DNA of 64,000 nt from Sciurus carolinensis (taxonomy: Eukaryota > Chordata > Mammalia > Rodentia > Sciuridae), in NCBI RefSeq assembly GCF_902686445.1, contig NC_062226.1, positions 11,194,001 to 11,258,000 on the forward strand, read 5' to 3'. Within the stretch, counting starts at the first letter, position 1; the number at the start of each line of letters is the position of its first letter. Made by a program: the position numbers and the translations under genes. Of the stretch, positions 20,560 to 31,564 are shown piece after piece. The notes below the pieces were generated by a model that saw nothing but the letters and a program-made list of their open reading frames with translations, had not been told where the DNA came from and did no database searches.

Positions 20560-21673
20560 GGCAGCGGGCAGCCTTCCTCACCTTCGGGGGATGGGGTCCC
20601 GGCCCTGAGCACCCGGAGGGCGTGGGCAGCGTGGGGGACGGGCGCCGGGAGCTCTGGGTCGGCTGGAGGGCTCCGGGCAGGTGTTGGAGGACATTGGGAG
20701 CAGGAACTGGGGGAGAGGCTTGTGGGGCGGGCAGAGGGTGTGGGTAGATTGGGGGAGAATGGAGGGTAGAGGGATCCAGCCCGAAGGAGGGTGGAGGGCC
20801 TTCGGGCAGGTTTGGGGAGCCTTTGGGGGCAAGGACGAGTGCGAGAGCGATGTAGGACATTCTGGCGGGTCGGGGGGACAGCGTATGGGGGTTCAGGAGG
20901 GTGTGAGGGGTTTGGGGAGGGCAAGGGGCGAACGGGGTGGCAATCGAAGGGGAGGACAGGGGACTCAAGGCAGAAATGGAAGGAGCCTAATGCCGGGTTA
21001 GTGTTGCGTGTGAGGGGCAGATCCTGGGAAGGCCACCCGAGGCGTGAAGGGGAATGGTGGAGGAGGGGGTCTGGGTAGCTGGCAGGCTGAGCTCGAAGAG
21101 CGAGGGAGGGCAGGAGGGCGCCTGGGGGTCTCCAGTGATGGAGAAGGAAATGGGGTGTTCAGGCAAGAGGTGTGTGCGAGTGTAGGCCCAGGGGCTCCAG
21201 GAAACCCGAGAGGAGTGGCTGGCCAGGAGGTGTGTAGGGAGACAGCAGGGGGTTGACATTCAAGGGTGAAGGGCAGGTGTTTGATCCTCAGGGGAAAAGG
21301 GAATGGGATGAAAGGGGCAGGGAGATTGAGCAGGGACTGAGTTTCAGGAGTTTGGGAGTGAATGGGGACAGTGAGGTCGGGTGATTTGGATGGAGAGAAG
21401 TTGTCTGGGTGGGGAGTGTGTGGTGCAGTTAACAGGCAGCTTAAGTGAGATGGAGGGTGTTCGTTTTGAGAAGTGTGGATGAAAATGGGGAGCAGCAGGA
21501 CGGGAAACTTGGGAGGTTGAAGGGACACTGGAGGGAACAAGTGTGTGGGGCAGGATGGAGAGGTTATGAGGCTGTGGGTGGAAAGGAGGAGGGAAATGTT
21601 CTTGAAGTGGCAGGTGAGATGTGGGGACAGATGGAAATATTTCTGGGGCAGGAAGTGTGGAAAAGTTGAGATG

Positions 21674-21704
<31 letters not shown>

Positions 21705-22000
21705 GGAAATCAGTAGGGATGGTGGTGGGATAGGGTTGAAGGGGAGGTGTACAGATTTGGAGTATCATGGGTAGAGGGAGGGAGGCACAGGTCTGGTTTG
21801 GGGCACTGTATGGAGAAGGAAGTGGAGAAAACAGGATGTTTTGGGGGAGAGGTTGTAAAGGAATGCATAGTACCTTTAATGGGTAGAGGAAGGGCAAGGT
21901 AGTGATGTGTGTGGGCAAGTCTGATTAGAAAAGAACAGGTGTATGGGTTTGGTGTGATGGTGGGGAAAGTAGAATGCAAAGGTTTAGGGCAGGAAATAAC
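20560..22000 (+). other. Strongly G-skewed region downstream of the start site
   Basis: The plus strand is dominated by G and A with repeated GGG runs. The skew fades after 22,000. A canonical G-quadruplex pattern lies at 20,796-20,829 (loops of 5, 7 and 7) and a near-canonical one at 20,736-20,773. The long minus-strand open frame at 20,998-21,918 is a by-product of this skew. Confidence 0.75.
21677..21702. repeat. (TG)13 microsatellite
   Basis: Thirteen perfect TG units. Confidence 0.98.
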
Positions 22001-23400
22001 TAGGTTGAATAGAATTAGGAATATAGTTGACTTTTAAAGGAGTACAGAAGGTTCAAGGTACAGAAGTGTGGTGAGAGATTGAATGAGTCTTGGGAGTTTG
22101 AAAAGTCCAAAATTTTGAAGTCACTAAAGTATAAGGAAAGGCTGAGTGCAGAAGTTGGGGGCAGGGAACAACCAACTAAAGAGAGCATTACATTCTAAAC
22201 TCAGAGAAACTGGAAATTGAGGGTAGGGACAGGGGATATGAATCCTGGAATGTTGTAAGTGGAAAATGGAGGGCATTAAACTATATACATATCTCAAAGT
22301 TCATACTGCTGGGATCAGAGAGATTAATCATGAAACCTGATCTTTAGTTTTGCAACCAGTGAATGGGGAATGGGTTAGGGAGAGTCAAGTGTCCCATTGA
22401 AGTTTGGAGGAAGTATGTGGTGTGTAGCCTCCTAGCATAATTGTCTGATGGGTGAACAGATAGAAGAGCCATACAGGGTCATGAGGAGTGCACCAAAAGT
22501 GAATGGAAATGGGATTGCAGCAGGTGCAGGGCAGATGTCTTTGTGAAACTGCAAGAGAACAGGAGTCCAGGGGCCATAACATTCAGGAGCTGTGTGTAAG
22601 AGAGGGAGGAAGGGATACCTTGGTGCAGTTTATCAGATACCCTAGTGCTTGCTGGGTAATGGGGCAGTATTTAGACATTGGGTGACGTAATATCTGAGTC
22701 TCATACTACAGGCTGACTGAAGGAATGTACACTCATCTCCTGAAGTGCAGAAATGGAGCCTTTTGACTCTTTCAAAGGGTGAATAAATGTTAACTAGGTT
22801 GTTGGCTTTTTCTCCCAAATAGTTCAAGTGAAATTTCATTGAGGTTTGTGAATTGCCTGGTATTTTGATTTGTGTTGCAGAGTGTGATGTTAGCTCTGTT
22901 GAGAAAAGACACCTTTGGGTCTGGGTGTACATATGACTGTCAGCTTGCCAGACACATTGAAAGTAACCTTTAGGAGTTTGAGCATAGACATTTCAGTGTT
23001 TTGTGGCTTGTGTTAGATTCTTTGGGATTTGAAAGGATTAAGCAAAGTGCTTTGAGATTGCAGGGTTTCCTCAAGTCTTGGAAAAGAACTTCTCTTTGGA
23101 CAGTTGAAAATTAAGTCTTGTCAGATTTTGCTAAAAAGAAATTTCATCATGTTGCAGAAGTAACTTTGGTTGTCACTCTGTGGGCTTTGTACAGTGTAGT
23201 ATGGTAACTACTCTGATTTCAAACAAATGGTCTGCTTTGGAAACCTGGGAGTTTTCTGGGTTAATAGTTTTCTTCTTTTGTTGATTTAGGAAGTATCTTA
23301 ATGCAGCCATTGTATGTTCAAAGAATGTTTGAGTGGAATTAGGAATTTTGCCTCAACAAGGACTGGGCAAAACATCAAATTTTAAGTAATCTGAATTTGA
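22000..23400. other. Unique intronic sequence
   Basis: No interspersed repeat or exon recognised. Base composition returns to AT-rich. Confidence 0.45.
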
Positions 23401-23416
23401 GAAGGTAATGATTTTT

Positions 23417-23543
23417 TTTCCAAATACTTTTTAGTTGTTGATGGACCTTTATTTTATTTATTCGTATGTGGTACTGAGAATTGAACCCAGTGCCTCACAC
23501 ATGCTAGGCAAGTGCTATATACCACTGAGCTACAACCCCAGCT
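23417..23543 (-). mobile_element. ID-like SINE, long-tail subtype
   Basis: TTTAGTTGTTGATGGACC tail and tRNA-like body. Perfect target duplication GGTAATGATTTTT at 23,404-23,416 and 23,544-23,556. Confidence 0.95.
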
Positions 23544-24380
23544 GGTAATGATTTTTAAAAATCCGAATTTTTTCATGAAATGTGCCATGCAGGCAGCAAA
23601 ATAATGTTCAGAAGCATTGCTCTTTGATTTTTGGAGGGAAAGGTTTTTGAGTGTAGTATACTGTTGATTGGAACTCTTGGAGCATTTTGAGATTTGATAT
23701 ATATATTTAGAATATAATTTATAGGTAGCATATCTGGCCCCTTTGCTCCTTAACAGAGAATTTGTGCAGTAGGATATAAGATGAACAGATTGACCTTTGA
23801 AAATTCTAATACGGACGTTGTTTCCTTCTTGTGCATTTTAAGTTCATTTTGTTCATTTTATTGACTTAGGTTAAGTAGAACTTTCTTGCTCTAAATACTC
23901 ATTTTTGGCATAGTATTATGATTATATGTATCGTTGAGATAATTTTCAGGCACTTTAAAATATCATCCTGAGTTTATGAACCAAGGAAGGCAGGTTATTT
24001 AAATTTTGTAGGATAAATAATTGGGTTCTGGTTTTATTTTCACTGTGACTTACTAGACAAGACACTTAATCCCTTTGTTCTTGTTTCTCCCTCCAGAAAC
24101 CTGACTCTTTATCTACCTCCCAAGAGTATTGAGATGGTTTATATAAAACAAGTTTATGTCTTTTTGGAAGACCAGAACTATGTAAATATGGGAATATACG
24201 TTCATTTCTTTACCTCTGTACCCCAACCCTACAGCCTTTAGACAGGTTAGATATTAATTAGTGCTTCAGAATTTGCCATTAGGTGAAGTGATTTGTTGTG
24301 AGAAACTTGGTAAGAAATGGAGACTTCTTTGAACATCAGAGATGTCTGCAAATTGAAGGTTGTTCATGGTTTATAACGTA

Positions 24381-24415
24381 CTTACCTTTTCTGGCTTAAT
24401 AACTGCAGGTGAGTG
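24381..24415 (+). promoter_or_regulatory. Candidate recursive (zero-length exon) splice site
   Basis: Branch-like CTTAC (A at 24,384), pyrimidine-rich CCTTTTCT, acceptor AACTGCAG ending at 24,408, immediately followed by donor GTGAGTG from 24,409. An acceptor joined directly to a strong donor inside a long intron is the ratchet-site layout. Function is inference. Confidence 0.35.
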
Positions 24416-24565
24416 TTGATGTTGATTTGAATTCTTCAGCCCCAGCAGAAGTTTGTGAGAGATAGTCTGAGTTCTAGCTGTAAGCCCAAGAACATTTCTA
24501 GGCATAATTTTCAGAGACAATACATCTCTATTCCAGTGAATTCAGTTCTTAAATTAGGAATAATA

Positions 24566-24613
24566 AATATCATACATTTCTTTCTTTCTTTTTTTTTTAA
24601 TATCATACATTTC
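24566..24613 (-). mobile_element. Bare poly(A) retro-insertion (read as poly(T))
   Basis: AATATCATACATTTC occurs at 24,566-24,580 and 24,599-24,613 with only 18 bases of T-rich sequence between. Confidence 0.7.
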
Positions 24614-25229
24614 ATATATACTTTGCAGAGAATTGATTCTCAGTGGCATGAGCAGAAAAATAGAACTGTTGCTTCTGCCAGAGCCATTAAGCTTCCTTGT
24701 TCTGATTTCTTGAATACTTTTTTTCCTTTTTAAATTTTAGTTATGAAGTCATTCCCCACCATTGAATATCTCCAAGTTCATCAACAGGGTATGCTGTGTT
24801 TGATGAGGAATGATTTTTTTAAATGGGTTTTTCAATATTGTGTTTGGTTTACTAGTTGTAAAGAGCCTCCAGATGCTAGTCATGACTGACAGTGCAAAAA
24901 TGTAAATAGTAAGTTGCTTTATTAGACATTAATTTGCCTTGAACTTGGCAACACCTATCTCTGATTAGTAGTTTCAGTGTGATAGCTGATCTACTCTAAT
25001 AGTTTACTGTCTTATATAACATGTTTGGCCCTTATTACCCATCTTAGTGCTCTTCTGTTTTCATTTGTTTTGCACAGGTTCTTTTACTGAAAGATTGTTT
25101 TCCAAAAATTTGTTTAGTTCTAGAAAAGCTGTGGTAGCTAACCACAAGTATCTTCATACTCCCCTGTCATTTTAGAAAACTGTTTATTGAGAAATGTAAG
25201 TTAAATTTTTATGTCAGTTAAAACAAAGA

Positions 25230-25465
25230 AGGTAGAACTGGGTGTCATGGCTTGCACCTGTAATCCCATTGACTCAGGAGACTGATGCAGGAGGATCTCA
25301 AGTTCGAGGCTAACCTCAGCAATTTAGTGAGGCCCTAAGCAATTTAGCAAGACCATGTCTCGAAATAAAAAGGGCTGGGAATATAACTCAGTGGTAAAGC
25401 ACCCTGGGTTCATTCCCCAGTACCAAAAACCAAACCCAACCAAACAAAAACAAATAAAAAGCCAA
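25230..25465 (+). mobile_element. Composite B1-ID SINE
   Basis: GCTTGCACCTGTAATCCCA, GACCATGTCTCG, AAAGGGCTGGGAATATAAC, then a CAAAC-rich tail. Confidence 0.9.
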
Positions 25466-26262
25466 ATAAAATAATGAGGCTACATTAATGGTGATATAGA
25501 TAAAATGTTTTGAGCCTGAAAAGTCTGTTAATATTTAATACAGCTTTTAGTTCTTACATGGAATACTCAGGTGTCCAAATGACCATCTGATTTGTCACTT
25601 TCATGCCTAATTTGAAATATTTTTTTTCCTAAGAGTCATTTAAGTGCACCATGTTTCTGAAGTATAGTACCTACCTCATGAAAGATTCTCCATACATACG
25701 TGTGGCTGAGTGAATGAAGCAGTTCTAAATTCTAGTTATTTGATATTCACATTCTTCTGACAACCAACACTATGTAAAACTTCTGCTTTCTTTAGTTAAT
25801 GTTCGTACAACTTGAAAGGTTACAGTTGATTATATCAATAATAAAATCACAGTATTGCATTGTGTGACTGCATGGTTCATTTCCATTTGAAAAGTGAGAA
25901 TTCTGCAGCAGGTTGTGTAATAAATTCTCAGGCATTTCTAGGTCATGGATAAGATGTAGTTTGTTACCATACCTGCAGAATTTCCTGTTCTCTGCAGTTT
26001 TCCAGGTGCTAGGATTTTTCACAGTGTTCTCTTGGGCAGATCAGCCGTTTGTTTATGAGTTTAATTTAACCAAGTTAGTTCTGTTGACATACAGTGACTA
26101 GTAATTATTCTAAAGGTATCTCTAGATTTTTTTTTTTTTTTAAGTATGACTCTTTTACTAAGCCTGTTTTGCCAGTTTAATTGAAAGCATGCATTGGCAT
26201 TTAGATTCAGAAGCATGTTTTGTGTCATACTTAAGATTTCTTAATACTCAGTAATCCTTCTC
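25466..26262. other. Unique intronic sequence
   Basis: No exon or repeat recognised apart from a poly(T) run near 26,128. Confidence 0.4.
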
Positions 26263-26272
26263 TAGATAGATT

Positions 26273-26380
26273 TTTTTTTTTTTTTTTTCTTTTAAGCCTT
26301 TTTGGGGTGCTGGTGATTGAACCCATGGCCTTGTGCTTGGGAGGCAAGCACTCTAGCAACTGAGTTATATCCCCAACCCT
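26273..26380 (-). mobile_element. ID-like SINE
   Basis: Poly(T), GGTGCTGGTGATTGAACCC, TGAGTTATATCCCCAACCC. First of two SINEs bounded by TAGATAGATT at 26,263 and 26,519. Confidence 0.9.
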
Positions 26381-26383
26381 GCT

Positions 26384-26518
26384 TCTTTTTTTTAAATGTG
26401 TTTTAGTTGTAGATAGACCTTTGTTTTATTAGTTTGTTTATAGGGGATGCTGAGAATTGAACCCAGTGCCTCACACATGCAAGGCGAGTGCTCTCCCACT
26501 GAGCCACAACTCCAGCCC
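26384..26518 (-). mobile_element. ID-like SINE, long-tail subtype
   Basis: TTTAGTTGTAGATAGACC tail, tRNA-like body, GAGCCACAACTCCAGCCC. Confidence 0.9.
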
Positions 26519-26611
26519 TAGATAGATTGGTTCTTAAAGTGAAGATGAAGTCTGTAACTTTGGTTATGTTTAGTCAAGCCTAACGGAAAATCAGTGTGTT
26601 TTAAGATAACC

Positions 26612-26765
26612 AGCTGCTAGGTGTAGTGACATAAACCTGTAATTCCAGCTACTTGGGAGGCTGAGACCGGGGATTGCAAGTAAAACAACAAAACAAAACC
26701 GACTGGGGATATGGTTCAGTGGTAGAACATCCTTGGGTTCAAATCGCAGTCCCGGGGGAGGATTG
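26612..26765 (+). mobile_element. Composite B1-ID SINE, shortened
   Basis: TAGTGACATAAACCTGTAATTCC, an AACAAAACAAAACC linker, then GACTGGGGATATGGTTCAG. Confidence 0.85.
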
Positions 26766-26769
26766 GTGG

Positions 26770-27860
26770 TACCTTGGGTGGAGGGGAGTGGGAAAACAAC
26801 TAGATAGTGACCTAATAAAGAAGTAGTTTATTTTCAAACTTAAGATGGAAGCAGTTCATTCTTAAGATTTTACAATTCCAAGTAAATTGGAAACTCATCT
26901 AACATTGCATCTAATCGTAGGCTTTTCTGTACAGCTTAGCCAGCCTACATTTTAACCCAATGAAGTTTGGGTAATGGGTAGTTGTTGAATTAAATAACTG
27001 TGGATAGATTACTCAGCTTTGGTTGGCAAAGCTAATGAACAAGAGGAAAAAATATTACAGTTTTGATATAGGTTAGTGTTCATGAACATGGTGTTCATGT
27101 TTTCAGTTGTTTTTGAAGTAGCTGTGAATAAACTTAAAAAGTTAAGGTTAGCATGGAAGAACAGATATCAAACATATTACTAATGAGGGTTTTTAAAAAG
27201 GTGGTATCTTAAAAGTAATTATTGTGATGTTTTCTGATCTGCCAGCGTTGTGTAAATGTTGTGGAATTACACAAAATTGACTTTTGAAATTGGTCAGTAT
27301 TATGTTTAGTGATGTCCTTTATTTGTAGAACTCAGAGTTTATATACCTGGACTTTGGTCTCTATAATAGCTGTGTAATGTAGAAGAATATTACATTTGGA
27401 GAAATGGAGGTACAAGGAATTGACTCTAGAGCAGAGAGGCAGACTTTCAGATTACCCTTTCAGAAGTTGTGTGTACAATTCCTGTTAGTCCCTGCTTTGT
27501 TAAGGAAGGTAGATTGGTTGAGCAAGTTTGAAACATGCTGCTTTCATTGAAGGTGTTCAAAGACTGCATGGGATAATGCTTAGCCCTGTTATGAAGCTTA
27601 GGGTGCCAGGATTATGGAAATAGTAGTGATTCTAAGAAAAAGACTGACACTGGGTGAACTCTCCTTATGGGTTTGCCCAGAGCACTTGTAACCTTGATTG
27701 GTGTGTTATAAGAAGAATGGTTTGGATACTAGAAAACGTGGCTTTGAGGTCTAATCTTGTTGTTTATTAGTTGTCTCTTTCTTCATGTCTAAAATTGCAA
27801 TAAAATCCCTAATGTGTAAAGTGAGGATTAAAGAAGAAAATTATAAGTTGCAAAGCATAT
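26770..27860. other. Unique intronic sequence
   Basis: No exon or repeat recognised. Confidence 0.4.
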
Positions 27861-27873
27861 AACATATAACATT

Positions 27874-28039
27874 TTTTTGGGGGGGGTAATCAGGGATTGA
27901 ACTCAGGGACACTCGACCATTGATCCACATCCCCAGCCCTATTTTGTATTTTATTTAGAGACAGAGTCTTACTGAGTTGCTTAGTGCCATGCTGTTGCTG
28001 AGGCTGGCTTTGAACTTGCCATCCTCCTGCCTCAGCCTC
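27874..28039 (-). mobile_element. Composite B1-ID SINE, 5'-truncated
   Basis: From T/G-rich tail through GAACTCAGGGACACTCGACC to GCCTCAGCCTCC, lacking the usual 5' end. Perfect target duplication CATATAACATT at 27,863 and 28,040. Confidence 0.93.
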
Positions 28040-28315
28040 CATATAACATTGTTATCAAAGGAAGGACTAAGCAGAATTAAGGGCAGTTTTTGAAAGTGTG
28101 TGGAAATTTGACTCAGAATGTCCTGTAATGTACATAAAAGGGAATAGTACTGTGAATTTCCACATACCCATCAACCAGCTTAAATAGTTGCAAGCATTTT
28201 GCTGTCCTTATTTCATGGTCCTTCACTCATGACCATATTTATGTGTTTTTGTTTTCTTTTTTTTTTTTTGTAGTGTTCACGTGTTGCGTGCACACCCTTC
28301 CATCCATTAATACCT

Positions 28316-28405
28316 TTTTTTTTTTTTTTTTTTTTGGTGGTGCTGAGGATTGAAACCAGGGCCTCATGCATGCTAGACAAATGCTTTACCACATCCCCAG
28401 CCCCT
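28316..28405 (-). mobile_element. ID-like SINE
   Basis: Poly(T), GGTGCTGAGGATTGAAACC, GCATGCTAGACAAATGC, CACATCCCCAGCCCC. Confidence 0.88.
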
Positions 28406-28494
28406 TTACGACTTTTACACATATTTCTAACTAATAAGAACCTAAGAAACAACCAGAAAACTCTTAACCTTCCTCCCAATTAACAATAATTTTT

Positions 28495-28639
28495 TAAAAG
28501 CATTTTACTTATTTATTTATTCTTAGATGTTGACAGACCTTTATTTTATTCATTCATTTTTATGTGGTACTGAGAATTGAACCCAGTGCCTCACACATGC
28601 TAGGCAAGTGCTCTGCCACTGAACCACAACCCCAGCCCC
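28495..28639 (-). mobile_element. ID-like SINE, long-tail subtype
   Basis: Perfect 17-bp target duplication AATTAACAATAATTTTT at 28,478-28,494 and 28,640-28,656 around a complete element. Confidence 0.95.
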
Positions 28640-28669
28640 AATTAACAATAATTTTTAATCCTATACTCA

Positions 28670-28850
28670 GAAAGACCGGAATTTCAAACATAACTTTACT
28701 ACTGTGCTTTGTGCATTAAGCATATTACTTGTGCTCTCTGAGCTTCTGGTTCCTTATCTGTAACATGTAGATAATGCCTTATCAAGTTATTTTGAGCTTA
28801 AATGAAATAATACACAAAATGCTTGACACAAATGTTCTCAGTAAGTAGCC
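28670..28850 (-). mobile_element. MIR
   Basis: TCTCTGAGCTTCTGGTTCC, TTATCTGTAACATGTAGATA, TTAAATGAAATAATAC. Confidence 0.7.
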
Positions 28851-29087
28851 CAACCTCTCTTTTGAGCCTCCTTATGGCATGCGAATTTCCCTTCTTTAGT
28901 ATTGCAAAGGTAATAGTTTTCTGGAATTATTGTCCACCAGCCTAATGAAATTTTTCCTTCCTTGGGCTATTTGAGTCTTCTAGTGAAAACAGTTAAAATG
29001 TTTATTCTCTCTCCTGAAATATCATCATTTTCCTATAAAAGTATCTTCCACTTCAGCACACATGTACTGTATTTTGTTTCTGTATGG

Positions 29088-29300
29088 TTTTTTTTTTTTT
29101 TTTTTTTTTTTTTTGTACCAGGACCGAATTCAGGGGCACTCAACCACTGAGGCACATCCCCAGCCCTATTTTGTATTTTATTTAGAGACAGGTTCTCACT
29201 GAGTTGCTTAGCACCTCGCTTTTGCTGAGGCTGGCTTTGAACTCGAAATCCTGCCTCAGTCTCCCTTGGTGCTGGGATTACAAGTGTGTGCCACTGTTAT
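29088..29300 (-). mobile_element. Composite B1-ID SINE
   Basis: About 26 T, ACCGAATTCAGGGGCACTC, GAGACAGGTTCTCACTG, GGATTACAAGTGTGTGCC. Confidence 0.9.
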
Positions 29301-29640
29301 ATGTGTATTTTTAACAACTCTTTTTTGATTACACTATCTCTTCTAGCTACCCCCCAGTTTCTCTGCTTCCCTTTGTTGCAAAACTTGTTGAAAAAGTTGT
29401 TTCTATTCAACTTCAGTTTACCTATTCTTTCCTGAACACGCTGTAGTGAGAGACTTCCAGCTCTATCACTCTGATGAAACTGCTTGTCGAAACCACGAAG
29501 TTTAATTCATCTGTGGCAACATTTCACACAATGGATGCCTGCCTTCTTGAAATACTTTTCTGCTTTGGTTTATAGGTTACCACATTCCTGGTTTTTGTGT
29601 ACCTCTCAGTCTGCTTTGTGGTTCTTCTTTATTCTTTATT
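29301..29640. other. Unique intronic sequence
   Basis: Pyrimidine-rich; no gene. Possibly part of an old L2. Confidence 0.35.
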
Positions 29641-29641
29641 T

Positions 29642-29835
29642 CTGCCCCCCTACTGAGGATTGAACCCAGTGATACTTTACAATAGAGCTACAGCCCCAGC
29701 TCTTTGCATTTAGTTAGTTTTTAAAATTTTGAGACAGGGTTGCTAAGATGCCAGGGTTAGCCTCCAACTTCTGATCCTCCTGCCACCACCTCCTGAGTAG
29801 CTGGTTTTACAGGTGTGTGCCATTGTGTCTGGCAC
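29642..29835 (-). mobile_element. Composite B1-ID SINE
   Basis: ACTGAGGATTGAACCCAGTG, GAGACAGGGTTGC, GGTTTTACAGGTGTGTGCC. Confidence 0.85.
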
Positions 29836-30254
29836 TCCTGCCTCTTAATATTGAACCATCCCATAGGGTGTCATTTCTTTATTCTCATTCCCTTGGTGCT
29901 CTCTTCCAATATCATCCAAGCTCATGGCTTTAAATATCATGTATGTGCTGATGACTCTTACATTTTTTTTTTTTTTTTCTAGCCTGGAACTCCAGGCTAT
30001 CCTACTGAAATTATATCTCTCCCTAATATATTTTCTTGGCATCTCACATAAAATCTTACATTGAATTTGTCCCAAACCAGTCATTTTAAGATAGTATTTT
30101 TCACATATTGAAATCAGGCTGCATTTATCATTAAAGGCATTGAATAATTGTTCAGGTGACAGCTATGACACTGTTGTCATTACCTCAGTGTATGCAAACT
30201 TGTTTTGCCTGTGTATATTGTTGTACACCTCAGTTGAGTTATGTATCTTTCTTT

Positions 30255-30550
30255 CTCTCTCTTTTTTTGGTACTGGAGATTGAACCCAGAGATGCTTTAC
30301 CATGAGCTACATCCCCAGCATCCCGTCTTTTTTACTTTTTTTTTTTTTTTTGCGGTACTGGGGATTGAACCCAGAACCTTGTGCTTGCAAGGCAAGCTCT
30401 CTACCAACCGAGCTGTATCCCCAGCCCTCTTTTTTACTTTTTGAAATTTGAGACAGGGTCTCACTAAGTTGCTGAGACTGGCCTGAAACTTGAGATTCTC
30501 TTGCCTCAGCCTCCCAAGTTGCTGGGATTACAGGTGTATTACATGACTGG
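30255..30550 (-). mobile_element. Composite B1-ID SINE with nested ID SINE
   Basis: Host ID part GGTACTGGAGATTGAACCC and B1 part GAGACAGGGTCTCAC to GGGATTACAGGTG are split by the element at 30,335-30,427. Confidence 0.85.
30335..30427 (-). mobile_element. ID-like SINE nested
   Basis: Poly(T), GCGGTACTGGGGATTGAACC, GAGCTGTATCCCCAGCC. CTTTTTTACTTTT flanks both sides. Confidence 0.9.
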
Positions 30551-30624
30551 TCTTTTGTACATACTAAACTCCTTATCTTTACCCTGTCCTGTCTTTTTAT
30601 TGTCCTTACTGTCTTCCACATCTC

Positions 30625-31510
30625 AGTTACGTAGCATTTTCATCTTTTCAGTTTCTCAGGTCAAAACTTAGACTCATCCTTTATTTACTTTCTGTTACAC
30701 ATCACATCTAATCCACCACAAAATCATGCCAGCTCTGTCTTCAAAATATATCCAGACTCTGGCCATTTTTCATCATTTCACCGGTCTAAGCCTAAATTAG
30801 CTTGTCTGAATTATTGCAGTAGCCACTTTTGGCTCCTTCCCTCTTATAGTCTATTCTCAATATAGTAGCAAGAGTGATCCGTTTGGACTGGGAATGTAAC
30901 TCAGTGGTAAAATATCCATGGGTTCAATCCCCAGTACACCAAAACAAACAAAAAATTCTTTTAAAAAGTAACTCGGATTTTCTCACCTTATCAAAATCAT
31001 CTGGTGATTTCCCCATCTGGCTTAGAGTAAAAGGCCAAGTCCTATGAGGTCCTCATGTGATCTGATCCCTTCTTTGCTCTCTGACCCCCATCTTCTCTTA
31101 TACTTTTTGCTTACTTCCTTCATGGTCTTCTTGCTATTCCTTTAACATGCCAGGCCTATTCCTATCTCAGGTCCTTTGCATTGATGTCAGATCCTCTGCC
31201 TTGAATGCTTTTCTCAGAGAATTGCTTAGGTCCATCTTAGAACCTATTCTCAGGGATACCATCTCTTACCACTCTATTAAAATGGCAGTTCCTCTGTTTC
31301 TGACTCTTGCTAGTTCCTTTTTTTGTCCATACCTCTTAAATCTTTTAATTTAGAATAGATTTTGCTTATTTTGTTAACTTTTCCCTCTCCACTTGAGTAT
31401 AAACTCCATGAAGGCAAGAATTTATTGATCTTGTTTTCTGTAGTTTCTAAGTACTGGTAAAACAGTGCCTGACACTTAGCAGGCACTTGTATTATTGCAG
31501 TCTATTACTT
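30625..31510 (+). mobile_element. L2 LINE 3' region
   Basis: Long sense match by plan: AGCAAGAGTGATCCGTTT, CATGCCAGGCCTATTCC, CAGGTCCTTTGCATTGATG, CTCTGCCTTGAATGC, AAACTCCATGAAGGCAAG, ACAGTGCCTGACACTTAGCA. Interrupted by a SINE at 30,884. Confidence 0.85.
30884..30955 (+). mobile_element. ID-like SINE
   Basis: GGACTGGGAATGTAACTCAG, GGTTCAATCCCCAGTACACC, A-rich tail. Sits in the L2. Confidence 0.85.
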
Positions 31511-31564
31511 GGTAAAGGATGCCATGTATTTTTATTTATTTTTATTAATTTTTATTTATTTATC

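Larger units (their letters stand above)
19640..20620 (+). promoter_or_regulatory. CpG-island promoter
   Basis: A sharp rise in G+C and CpG density with many GCG/CGC tracts, in contrast to the AT-rich flanks and with no repeats inside it. It contains a GC box GGGGCGGG (20,084-20,091), a CCAAT box (20,134-20,138) and an E-box GTCACGTG (20,155-20,162) ahead of a GCC/GGC-rich 5' UTR-like stretch. No TATA box is seen. Such promoters usually start transcription over a broad zone, here probably 20,165-20,230. The G-rich plus strand downstream supports plus-strand transcription. A weaker divergent antisense transcript is possible. Confidence 0.85.
23560..25225. other. Unique intronic sequence
   Basis: No exon recognised. 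Holds the recursive-splice-like site (24,381-24,415) and the bare poly(T) insertion (24,566-24,613). Confidence 0.45.

Noticed and set aside
20040..20924. 294-codon minus-strand frame and several 70-200-codon frames across the CpG island
   Set aside because: High G+C removes stop codons by chance. The products are Arg/Ala/Pro-rich in all frames and mutually overlapping.
20998..21918. 306-codon open frame on the minus strand
   Set aside because: It is Pro/Ser/Thr/His-rich low-complexity sequence created by the C-rich complement of the G-skewed strand, with a (CA)n-encoded His/Thr run. No domain or splice context.
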